From: Exophiala sp. HKRS030
Lineage: Eukaryota > Ascomycota > Eurotiomycetes > Chaetothyriales > Herpotrichiellaceae
Assembly (NCBI GenBank): GCA_023897205.1
Contig: JAHWDD010000003.1
Location: forward strand, 3,041,665 to 3,105,664
Reading direction: 5' to 3'
DNA: 64,000 bases
The notes beneath the pieces are model-generated. The model searched no databases. It was not told the DNA's origin and was given only the letters and a program-made list of their open reading frames with translations. Shown here piece by piece: positions 43,288 through 54,125 of this stretch (position 1 is the first letter of the stretch; the number at the start of each line of letters is the position of its first letter). Position numbers and translations under genes: made by a program.

Positions 43288-43512
43288 CTTCTTTCGTTGT
43301 CGAGTACAGATACATTTTCCTGGTCCCTGGACACGCTGGTATTTCTGTTCAACGCCATGTTGAGCCGAGCTAAATGCTGTTCCCATGTGCCCATATCCCG
43401 TCAGTCCATACTGGTTGAAAACAAACCAACGCCATCCACGCAGATAATGTCATCCTTCCACTTGCGAGGCCCGCTTGAAGACAAATCATGCATACTTGCA
43501 GCACTTCAATCA

Positions 43513-44127
43513 TTAACCTCCTGCAGCTGCTGCGATGACCTCACCGATGGCGTCCGCGGTCTCTTTCTTGCCGAGCATACGGGCGACACTTATGCCAGAC
43601 AATATAATCATGTCCAGAAAATAATCGTTACATGGTACCAAGAGATCCAATCGTTTCCCGGGCTTGAACTTGGCAAGTTTGACACCAGCTTCATCTACCA
43701 GGTCCAGTCCTGTACCAGTCAAGGCATCCTGCTTCCATTTTAATTTGCCAGCATTGGGAGCAATAAAGCCATAAGTACTAGAGAGTCCACTCGTTTTCAC
43801 TAACATTTCCTGCCCGTGCAGTGAAATATCGATCTTTCCAGATATGGAATGGAATTTGGCTGTCCCAATAATAACTTGTTGCATGTTGTAACCATCGAAG
43901 GATGTTACACGAGACAGCTGGACATTGGTGTTGGGAATGGTGGATTCCGACAAAATGAATAATGGTATTGAGCCTCCCTGAGGTCCCTCCCTTTCGATGA
44001 TTGTCGCCTTTCGCCTGTCTGGCGAAGGACGAAATCGGAGTGTTTGGATGACATGACTGGTTTTGAAGCTGTCCTTGCTGGAGAATAAATTGGAAAGAGA
44101 CAAGCTTCCCATGACGGCTGCACTCAT
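43513..44127 (-). CDS. Tubby C-terminal-like / LURP-one-related protein
   Basis: Intronless, 204 residues. Alternating beta-strand pattern with a basic patch (TLRFRPSPDRRKATIIERE), a central strand ISGKIDISLHGQEMLVKTSG, then GFIAPNAGKLKWKQDALTG and a hydrophobic helix (FLDMIILSGISVARMLGKK) ending in an Ala/Gly-rich tail. This is the layout of the tubby-like barrel seen in LOR/scramblase-related proteins: a 12-strand barrel around a helix. Function in fungi is uncharacterised. No signal peptide. Family assignment is by pattern only and is moderately sure. Confidence 0.65.
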   Translation of the reverse strand: MSAAVMGSLSLSNLFSSKDSFKTSHVIQTLRFRPSPDRRKATIIEREGPQGGSIPLFILSESTIPNTNVQLSRVTSFDGYNMQQVIIGTAKFHSISGKIDISLHGQEMLVKTSGLSSTYGFIAPNAGKLKWKQDALTGTGLDLVDEAGVKLAKFKPGKRLDLLVPCNDYFLDMIILSGISVARMLGKKETADAIGEVIAAAAGG

Positions 44128-45063
44128 TTGATGAGTATGAATTGGTTAAGACAGATTTGGTTCAGGAGTTGATACTTATACTGTTTCGGTACGTGAAAGC
44201 TATAAGGGTGATTTCCTTTCCGAGGAGAAGATGTTGTGTGGGATCTTTGACTTGGAAATGCACGATTCCGTGCCACATTATATATACACGCACCCTCAAT
44301 ACTGGAACTTGGTAAGTCTGATTGACGTTGGACGGCTATGCTGTGTGAAATGGACAAGCTTCAAGGAATTGCAACGTATCAGATCGCAACCCGGAAGCCA
44401 TGATTGACAAGCAATCGCAGGCCGCTGTAGCACTAGAATGACCGCCCCAACCCATTCAGTCGTATCAGGCATCCAGCACGGCTTATTGTTCTCGGAGGAG
44501 TCAAAAGCAGCTGCAGGCTGCAGATCAATCCAGCTCGAGGGACATCGTTGGCCAAAGACCAAAGGTCGATGGGCCAAACAATACAGCCCTGCGAGCCCTA
44601 CCGGTTTTCATCCATGCATGCATCTACGGGCGTTGCCAAGAACTTACAAACAATGTAACAGCGTGGCTCGGCCTTCCGACGGGCCAAAATTGACCGAGAA
44701 CTTGGTGGTATCGTATACGTATCGGAGGGTTTCACAAGTCCGAGTCGCAGTCCCATATGCAGCCTTGTCTACGGTCCTGACCTAAGCAAGGGTTTGGGGG
44801 TTTCTAGAAACTGCAAATGTCCCTTGTAACATGTGGACATATGCAAAGCATTCATACCTGACCTATTCAATTCCAATCTGACTCATGGGCCTAATGTGGC
44901 TGGAGCCTGGTTTTGGATTTGGTGTGTGAGGTAATTATGCATTATTGCTCTATGCAGTCTACTTGAAGCATATGTGATTCTAGACTTCGTCTCTGTGGTT
45001 CGAATACGCTGACTAGTGTGAAGATGTAGGCTAAGATGGATAGGCGAGAGACAAAAGATGCGC
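44128..45063. other. Spacer between two minus-strand genes
   Basis: About 940 bases holding the promoter of the tubby-like gene and the 3' end of the Zn2Cys6 gene. No gene recognised. Confidence 0.4.
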
Positions 45064-46773
45064 CTACGACGCGATCGGGTCACCTACTGAAATGGCTTCC
45101 TCGTTGTCATACTCATATTGATATGCATTTCCGCGGGCCTGGCGTAAGGCCCAGTCAATAACATCTCTCAGCACCGCGTCGACCTGGGCCTGCGATTCCA
45201 GAATCTGGACAATCTCTTCAGTCAGAAGCCGTCCAAATGCTCTCGCATACCAAAGATGTCTGCCAACTTCAGCCATCAGGACGCCCCAGCACATGAGAAT
45301 TGTGAGAGCAACTCGATCACGCTCTTTGATGGCATTTACGTACTCCTCGCTCATCATGGCAGGCCAGGCGAGTGAATATCCAAGATAGTCTCGTTGTAGG
45401 CATACTTCAAAATGTGCCTTCAGCCAGAGCAAGGCTGTTTGACAATAGGACGTGTGAACTGAAGACTCTGGTCTCATATTGTTGAGTGTTTCAAGTTGGC
45501 GGAGTACACGCTTGGTCCCATCGTCCAAAGGCACCTTGGGACAAAGGTAGATTGGAAGAACATGACGAAAGAGATCATCTTCCACGATACACTCGGTTCT
45601 CTTTTTGATGACAGCAGTGAGACCTCGGCCAAGCTCGAAATGCATGATCATGGTCTGAAGAGGACTTTCGTGATCAATTGAAGACGCGAATTGGGATGGA
45701 CACAAGGTGATATCTGTGAGCAAGATGGAAAAGTACAAAACCGCCCGGTGACTTTCGGCCGTTATATTCAACAATTGGGCCTGGAAACTTTGAAATGCTG
45801 TGTGCTGATAGGAGAGGGCTGTGTTGATGTACTGGCGACAGTTGCTGCAGGATGGGGGTGTTGGTGAGTTACAGTCGGATTGAGGTGTATTGTTCCTTTG
45901 AGGGCGGCCTGATGTTACGGTCCCATTGTCACTGGGTGTGTCTCGGCATGAGCAAGAGCTTGCGATCTCGAATGCTGCAATCGCGAAAATGCCGTGCAAT
46001 AAGAATGAATGCTGCAATGCAAGAACTGGAACTCGATCTTGCCAGATTGGACAATCTTCACATATCAAAGTGGAAATACTCGGGGCTGTTATTGTTGTCC
46101 AACGATGCATCAGTTGGAGTTCGAGGAGTTGCTGAGTAGGAGGGAAGACGGCTCTTGGCCGGGGTGTTTCGTCTTCATCTCGGTGATGAGCATTACGACC
46201 TGCAATTGATGAAAGACGAGGATCTATGGTGCTGCTATTGGTCGATTTGGTAGATCTTGAGGTCGTGGATGATGTCCCAGTACTTCGACTGCGACCGCTG
46301 AACTTGTCGAGATGATTTTTAATCGAGCTTGGAACGCAATTGGAACTTGTCACTGTGGTACGCTCGGCTGGAAACAAAAGGGAACTGCTCGACTGTGGCT
46401 GAGCAACTGGAGCCTCAGATCTTGAAGCAGACAATGAAGAGCCTGGTGACACATTGTGGACCTGGGAAACATCCGAAGTGGAAGTCTGCAAGATCGAAGC
46501 TGACAGACCACTCAATGCCGAGTGTGATGCCTGCATGGGTCTGTTGGGGATAGAACCATTCGCGACCCCAGTATCACACGCATAGTCACAATCTGTGGCT
46601 CGGGCCTTACAATTCCCACACGGCGGACCGGATTCATCACACTTAACTCGCCGCTTTTTGCACGTTTGGCATCCGCGTCGGGATTTGGCATGTGATCGAC
46701 GGTTATGTGGCGTGGTCATTGTGATTCCGGTGATTTCAGCTGCGAAGTGACGCACGCGGAGAGCTGTCTGCAT
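45064..46773 (-). CDS. Zn2Cys6 transcription factor (UPC2-like layout)
   Basis: Intronless, 569 residues from the ATG at 46773, or 551 from a second ATG at 46719 (MTTPHNRRSHAKS) that sits just before the DNA-binding domain and may be the real start. The zinc cluster CQTCKKRRVKCDESGPPCGN then C...C has spacing C2C6C6C2C6C and is preceded by the basic RRSHAKSRRG. A Ser/Thr-rich linker follows, then a helical region (FQSFQAQLLNITAESHRAVL) typical of the fungal_trans_2-like domain of UPC2/ECM22 relatives. The target is unknown. It has an unusually long upstream region (46774-50574). Confidence 0.88.
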   Translation of the reverse strand: MQTALRVRHFAAEITGITMTTPHNRRSHAKSRRGCQTCKKRRVKCDESGPPCGNCKARATDCDYACDTGVANGSIPNRPMQASHSALSGLSASILQTSTSDVSQVHNVSPGSSLSASRSEAPVAQPQSSSSLLFPAERTTVTSSNCVPSSIKNHLDKFSGRSRSTGTSSTTSRSTKSTNSSTIDPRLSSIAGRNAHHRDEDETPRPRAVFPPTQQLLELQLMHRWTTITAPSISTLICEDCPIWQDRVPVLALQHSFLLHGIFAIAAFEIASSCSCRDTPSDNGTVTSGRPQRNNTPQSDCNSPTPPSCSNCRQYINTALSYQHTAFQSFQAQLLNITAESHRAVLYFSILLTDITLCPSQFASSIDHESPLQTMIMHFELGRGLTAVIKKRTECIVEDDLFRHVLPIYLCPKVPLDDGTKRVLRQLETLNNMRPESSVHTSYCQTALLWLKAHFEVCLQRDYLGYSLAWPAMMSEEYVNAIKERDRVALTILMCWGVLMAEVGRHLWYARAFGRLLTEEIVQILESQAQVDAVLRDVIDWALRQARGNAYQYEYDNEEAISVGDPIAS

Positions 46774-49700
46774 CCGAACGATGGAAATGCGATTGAACCA
46801 ACAGGAGCCCCTGACGGGACACGATGGTGGTGGAGTCCTGGAGTGATTGCTTGCTAATCAAAGAGTGCAGCTGATCTTGTCTTGGATATGAGGCCGTTTG
46901 TATATCGGTGCGAGACGTTGGCCCAAACTGGAAGGTAAGAATTGATGGATGGAAGTAAGTAAGTGCCCTATTAAGGAGACTTGCGGTCATGCCACTCAAC
47001 AAGCGAAACCAGATACGAGACGGCTGTGAGTTGATTGCCTTGCCAGCCAGTGAGAATGTTACAGAAATAGTGTCAAGCTCTTGAAGACTGAAGTAAAAAA
47101 GAGTCACGACAGACTTGGGCATAGACAGAAAGGGATGGGGAGAAGATACTTTGGAAGGAGAGGGTTTCGTATACCATCATATAATACCGCAAGATCCGGG
47201 GATTAGACTTTTCGGGTTCTGCCAGAGCAGATCAACGAGGCTGAGCCAGCTGGCTTGTGTGTTTCGTCAGGCGTTCTATGGGATACAAGGATTTCATTCC
47301 AGGTACCTAAGTATCGGGATCCCAACCACATGGATCTTGGCAGGGTGGCTGAAATAGAACACGCGAACATTGGTGCAATACGGCCCTCTTTTAGGATGAT
47401 CATCAGGGTTGGAGACCAGGATACTTCGAGCAAATACTTTTTTTTCATTTCCGTTCGTCAGGCACTCGGCGTGGTCGATATCTGGGTTGTGTTGCCTGGG
47501 GTGTGTAGACGTGGTAGAGTTTGGAGTCGTGTTAACCGGTGGGACAGTAGATTACCACCATTGCCTAGAAGGGGTGTATTGTGGCGTGGATACGGTACGT
47601 CGTTGGAATATGATCCCTTTAAGGTATTTACACTCCATGACCCTATCAACATAGTACGTACCTTCCAGCATAGTACCTACTTACATACTTCGTTCCTTCC
47701 TCACCTTTAGCAGGCCCTCGAGAATACACGAAACCCCGCCGTTACTTGAAACAAGTAAGAGGACAGGCAGTGTTCGTCTGCATTGCATGTTGTCGCTCGT
47801 CGCAGCGATCTACCTGATCTACCTCTTGATGACTCCTAGCCTGCAGGTGCGGTCGCAGGCGGGCACGAGAACAAGTTGTTAGAAGGTGACGATGACGTAG
47901 CTCTCTGGCTACACAAGCCCCAGAAACACCAAAAGAGCATGCGAGTACGAATACGAATACGATACCTGATACCACACTTGGAGTATCGGAGATTGTAACT
48001 TTTGTATGGAAAATACCTCGGCGACAGATCCATGTCTTCTACTCCCGTAGGTAGTCAGGTACTAGCACACTTAGTAGCTTCTTTCAGGCATTCGTACTAT
48101 GTCACTCGACGGTACAGATGCTCCTACCTTAACACCGACCAACGCACCTACATATCCACACAAGCATAGGACGCGGTGGGTCATTCTCGGTAGATCATCA
48201 ACGTCGGTCGAAGAACTAGACGGCGAGAGAAAGCATCAAGGCGTGCCTATGCCTTCGAACCTGGTCCAAGCTCTGTCACCATCCTCGACTGTCACTGTCG
48301 ACTGCCGATTGCCGAAGAGGTACCCCTGGAACATGGCCCGTCGCCTTTTCGCTCGTGCTTTGAATCTTGAGAAGAGAAGTACTCGGAAATAAGTCAATCT
48401 TTGGTTGCATTCCCCCCTTTGAAACCCCCATCTACCCCCTCGTCGGACACCCCCTTTCAACCCCATCCCGTCCCGGCTCCCCACTCCTGTGGAAAACGAA
48501 TCCAACCTCTCCATGCACCATGTATGGTATACCTAGCTAGTAGTAACTCATCTCGTCTCGTCATGTCCGGTCTACATATCTCTATACTCACGAGAGAAGG
48601 GGGTTTCCAGGTCTGAGTGTATCTTTTCCTCGCATACGATGTGTCTGGGTCGATGAAGACCGGGCTTAGGTAGTGACATATAGCCAAACGAGACGTCGAC
48701 CTCAGTGCGAAAGGGATGGCGGAAGGGAGCACTGAGACTACATTGGGAGAGCCCAAGGCTCGGAACGTTTTTCCCCTTACAATACCCTGATACCGTCACT
48801 CGGTAAGCAAAAGCTCAAGATCCTACTCTTCTTTCCCCTTGCACCTGGGGAATATCCGTCCGGGCGCGTGGGAATGTGGTGGTACCCGGAAGGGGGTTTC
48901 CGCGCCTCTTGCACAGCCTTGCATGGAAACCAGCAGTGGATCCGCCAACATCTATTGTACTTTAGGTACAGGAGTAACTGGGACCCACCCACCCCTCTGA
49001 TCTTCGGCAAAAGTTCTTCGAATTCAACCCAATCACCGTCGACCATCGAGACTTGGCCGTCGGGCTTTCCACGACATGTGTGATGGGTGGTGATGTAGCA
49101 GTTGACCAACAGGTAAATCGACCACGGACCAGAAAAGATCAGACTAGACTAGACTGTCCACACGGTTGCTGGATACAGTGCAGAGCATGCAAGATCTACG
49201 CTACACGAATTTTGTGGCATTGCGGTACTGACGTAAGAGAGACAGCAAAAAGCTGGAAATCAGGATATGATGATACGACCTGTAGACGGGTGATCGAGAA
49301 GGCCAGGACTCACGATTCACGACTCACGAGGGTGTGGCAGTATCGCACAAGCGTCTGTCATTGCGACCACTATAGTTCTGGCAGTTGAGCCACGACTGAG
49401 TCACTAAGCGCTTGACGAACCACCACACGTATGAGAGACTCCGGAGATGTTGCCGCTGTTTATGTAACTACTAGTCGTAGCGGACGTTGTGGGTAATTCC
49501 TCCCTTGTCACGATGACTCTCAGGGAGGATATCCAGACTCCTCGCACCTCGACGACTGACTAATTCTTATCCCCAGTCCCAACGATCTGGTTAATGGTCG
49601 GTAGCCATTCTTCTCCAAGCATAGTCAGGGTTAGGCAGATATCTTAGTAATGCCCACGCATATGTATGGGACATACTGTGCGGGATCAGACAAAAACAGA

Positions 49701-50574
49701 ATATCTCTTTTTCGGTTTAGCGGCCACCGGCTCGCCGGTCGTATATGGCCTTATTAGACCCCGAGAGAGGAAGGAGAGATTGACCGTTGTGTCCCTTTGT
49801 GTCACATTCGCATGGCCAACAGCAGCAATCGCATTTGCTGTACCGTAACGTATCAGTCTTTGGTATCCAAGCTAGTAATTGTTGCTTGGCTATGTTGTGG
49901 CTTCTGCATGATTCTACCATTCGGAGGGTATTTTTTGGTCATGTCAATGCTCTATCTCCTACATAGACCAGGGGCAGGAGGAGGGTTTTCTTTCCATCGA
50001 GACATTATGGATGGAGGGAGTACACAAGTGGGGCCATACACCTGCTTTCACCTCCTTCGTACTGTACAGTATGCGCGCCTCATGCACTGAGGCCCACCGG
50101 CTTAACTGTTTCCTTACCAACCAGATATCTACCGCCCTGGTCCTAGTGGCGGCTGTGTGACTGGTATAAAGCTGTACTGAGCGTACATACATAGCCTGTA
50201 AACAAACAGCAGCGTAGAAACTAACTAACTAGTCAGTCGATTCGAAGAGGTCGATTCGAGGTTTGGCTCCAAATATTTGTGTCCATCCTGAATCCTAACA
50301 AGGATTGTCGGTTGCCATCTTCGTCTCGGTTTTATATCGCCGGTACTATTAGTGAAAGCCTTTGTCCTTTTGTCGGGCTAGCTGACATAGGCAACATCCT
50401 GCAGTTGCGAGGTAATTTTCGACGGCAGGCTCCAGAATGATAATATCATAAGTACAACCTTTGTCATTTGTATCTGCTTTCGTCTCCTGAACACGAGCGG
50501 ACATGATATGTCAGCATCTAGCTTTGTTCGTGCTGCATGGTGGCGAGTGTCGTTGGCATAGCCACGCTCTTGTA
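46774..50574. other. 3.8-kb region without a recognised gene
   Basis: Lies between the start of the Zn2Cys6 gene and the 3' end of the PPR-like gene. Contains GGTACCTA-type motifs (47302-47309, 47652-47690), a short AGACT tandem at 49141-49156 and a direct repeat ACTCACGATTCACGACTCACGA at 49309. Open frames such as 48099-48392 show no domain. It may be a long regulatory region, contain a non-coding RNA, or be gene-free. Confidence 0.4.
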
Positions 50575-52565
50575 TCATGTCTTGGATATGCCAGAGTCTG
50601 TCGACTCGTTTGCTGACGCCGAGCCTGGGTCTGGCACATGCTCACTCTTTGGAGCATTATCCCCTGCTTTTCTTGCTCTCCTTCTCGTTGTCGGTATCCG
50701 ATTTAGTTTCCGAACCCTCTGAGTCACTTGTGACTCTGGGTACCACCATCCGAATGGGTTTTGAAGTGCCATGCGAGGGTCAAATCTAGCGTATCCATGT
50801 CCTGGTCTCGAGAATAAGGGAAACAAGTTACCACGCCGATTCTCTAGATATTGATGTCGAGTCTGTTCAGTAGTATTGTGTGATGCTCGCACTCTGGCTA
50901 AGATTGACTTCGCTTCGGTGGGGATTCCAATAGGTATAGAATGCTCGTCAATGGAAGCAGTGCTGCGAGATGGCATCGACCTAGGTTCATCCAGATCGGA
51001 CGACGCATGTAGTGGCGTCTTCGGTCTCAAGCTGCCACGAGAGTTCCTATCCGCGTTGTCTTCAATCGCTTTCAGGCCATGCTCGTCAGCATGTTCGCTC
51101 TTGAGGATCACGTTTGAAGTAATTCGATTGGTTTCCTCGGCTGAAGGCCCCATTGTCGGAAGCGAGTTCGACGTGGTCGAACCTCTCACAGCCTTACTCC
51201 CAATGGAGGAGTGCTTAGAGTGATGATTGTCCATATGTGAGATACATGCCAAAACTGTGTATGCTGATTCAACCAAGTTAATGTCATTGTTTACCTCGGC
51301 AGTTCTCATTGCGTCCATGCAAAGATTCTTATCAGGCTCAATATGCATAGACTCCACATACGTGTGCCAAATCAATTTCGTCAAATCCAAGTGCCTTCTT
51401 TTGCTTGCCTGTTCGAGAACTGTATGCAGTGTCGGCTTTGGGACGTGCCGGTTTTGATCTCGAAGGAGGTAGAAGATTTCCAAAACTGTGTCAAGTTCAC
51501 TTCTTTCACAAAGCGCATGGATGAAAACAACCCAGACCCAAGTGTCAACCTTGATGTCATGTTGATTCAATTCTTGTATCTCAAGCCAGGCAAGCTCAAG
51601 TTGCTCTTCACGTATTATAGCGATAATGATCAATTGTGCCATAGCAGACGGACTGTCAACCAATTGTTGCTGCAACGCCGACTGGGTTCGTTGGCGAAGG
51701 AAGCTATCCGGGTGGACTGAAAGCACCTAAGCTTGTTAGACTAGTCCGAACACACACATCATCATTTGATACATACCTTAAGCACAGCCGCCCATATAGG
51801 TGCACTGAGTGGAATGTTTTCGCGCTTCATTTCCTCCAAGATCAAAACAACATTGGAGACCGAGCCAAGTTCAGGGTGACATTGACTCAAGATCCTAGCC
51901 TCATAGTGACCCAGATTCGGCTTTGTGAGGCGTTCTTCAACCAAGATGGTCAGAATGTTATCGATGGCTTCAGGATGTGGTGCCCCATGCGCAAGATATC
52001 TGAGTTCTTGTTCCAGAAGCTCATTCGAAAGATTTTGTCGCGGGATCGCACCCTTTGAGGAGCGAATTTCCCCAGCTCCTTCCCGCTGGGACCTTGCTCT
52101 TGCTCTGCGAAATGAAAGTGGAAAAACGAGTTTCTGGTCGAAAGTATGACCTGAGCGTCTCCGCAACCCGTGCCGTTCGGGGGGTGTGAAGAGGTCGGTC
52201 TCGATGGCATCCGACGACGAATCAAGAGAACTGTCGAATTGCTTCACCTCAAACAGAGGTAGGATTCTGGAAGCCCATTCGCGCGAGTAAGGCTTCTCTG
52301 TCGCAGGTTTGGGCAGCTTGTCATAGTCCAACTCATAGTCATTGGTTGTTATTTTTCTTCTTGTCAAAATGCTGGCAGAGTCACGCCCTTCTGACACGCT
52401 TCGAGCCGTGTTCGGTGTCCGGTCGACATGATGCCTGGAAATCGAGCGCCGGGTCCTAGTCAGGCGCTTTGAGGTATATGAGCCCAGTGGGATGGGATGC
52501 GTTTGGGATGGGAGACAGTTGCGCGCGGTCTCAATCAGGCCAACAGATGAAAAGACTTTATACAT
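50575..52565 (-). CDS. PPR-like protein, probably mitochondrial
   Basis: Two exons (52565-51777 and 51726-50575) joined by a 50-nt intron with CTAAC and CTTAG; junction VLK/VLSVHPDSF; 646 residues. The N-terminus is Arg/Ser/Thr-rich (LTRTRRSISRHHVDRTPNTA), like a mitochondrial presequence. The middle has helical-pair repeats with the PPR feel: NVVLILEEMKRENIPLSAPI, WLEIQELNQHDIKVDTWVWV and IFYLLRDQNRHVPKPTLHTV. The C-terminal 200 residues are disordered with a basic patch (RKLNRIPTTRRRARK). Fungal PPR proteins of this kind act on mitochondrial mRNAs; the target is unknown. Confidence 0.72.
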
Positions 52566-54125
52566 CTACTGCACATGGCGCCTATGTCTTTTTGAAACCG
52601 GTATACTTCCACAGTAGATTGCGGTGAGCCGCAGGAGTTAAGAGGGATTATTTGTTGGCGAACACACGAAACCAAGATGCAACTGCAGTTCTCCCCAGAA
52701 AAAGAGTTCATGCCGCCTTACGGTAAGGCTATATATTGGATTGGCAGGAGCCACGGAGGTTTGTACGATCGCCTTGGCGATGTGCTTAAAGCGGCATCCT
52801 GTTGTCTGTTCATTCCTACCGTCTTCATCAACACTACGCACCTATACAGGAATAAGAAACTCTCATCGTCCGGATACATCATCAGTGAACATGTACTCTT
52901 CAACTGCACACAACCAACGCCCCAAAGACGTGTTGCTGTGCGCGAAGGCTGTTCGTAGTGCCATCGAACAGCATCAAATTCGCTATTTCCTAGCCAAACT
53001 TAGACTATGCAACAGAGTCTTCCCCTCAGTCACACGTTGTTATTGGACTTCGGTTTGTTTGTTTCGTTCCAAAGTATGCATGAAGCCTTTGTCGTGACTT
53101 CGCGATTGAGGAGAATTTGGTGAATATCGGTTGAAAAGGCGCAGTCGACCAGAAATCCATACGTGGAGTGTCTTCCGCTGATGACGGCCTCAGAAGAAAT
53201 GTTGCTGTAAGACCCGGCAAGTAACAACAACTGTACGGACATGCGGCTAGTCGATTGACTAATCCAGCTCCGTCATGGCGATCCCAATTTTAGAGATTGT
53301 GCGGGTAAAGCCCAGAGCTTGCTTGCGTGGCTCACCCGTCCACGAACTGATAATTTAGGTATGATTCGATTCGAGGACAAGTGCTCAAGGATGACCATGG
53401 CAATATGGGATGGGTGGAACTCTCAACAGGAATACTGTTGATGAGAGCCCCAACGGTGGCCGCTCGCTCACTTTGCGATTGTGCTTGTATCGATACTCTG
53501 TGTGGTTCCAGTCTTTGAAGACCTGATGACATGAAGCCACTTAATCCTTATGCCATGTCGTCTCCACAATGCAAGCGACTCCAATTTGCCTTCCATGTGG
53601 ACAGGGTTTCCACGTCCATAGAGCTGCCTTTGCAGTACATCATCATCAACTCAGAATGTGGCTGAATGACGGTAGGGTATTTAGCAACCTGCAATTATGA
53701 CACTCGGCGAGATTGACCCTACCAAACAAGATGCTGTGATCTTCTCAATAGGCACAAATCCACGTCCAGCACCTTTGGCAGTCGAAACACAAAGAAAAAG
53801 TTCCTTCACATATCCATTTCTTCCAGCCGTCGTGCCCCCAAGACCACCAGCACTGCTATTCTACTTGGGAGGTCGACAAAGTCCACTTTTTGCTTCTCCA
53901 TAGCTGAGGTCTTGGTGATGCTGGAAGTCCTGAAAAGGATCCGACTGTTATATGCCGTCGAGGCTTATAAGATATTGCTTTTGATAAAAAAGAATTCTAT
54001 TGCCATGGTTCTCGAAGTCGATCCACAACGTAAACACTCAGTCATTGAAGATTCATCCCGTCATAATATTGGCGTCCTTGAGCTCGAAATCGTACTGCAT
54101 CTATCATTGCACATCTTCGTTTCCT
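52566..54125. other. Spacer upstream of PPR gene
   Basis: About 1.6 kb between two minus-strand genes. It holds the PPR promoter and the 3' end of the MHR gene. Frames such as 52677-52958 and 53697-53903 have no domain support. Confidence 0.4.

Noticed and set aside
48099..48392. 97-codon plus frame
   Set aside because: No domain, no splice extension and no coding signal I could defend.
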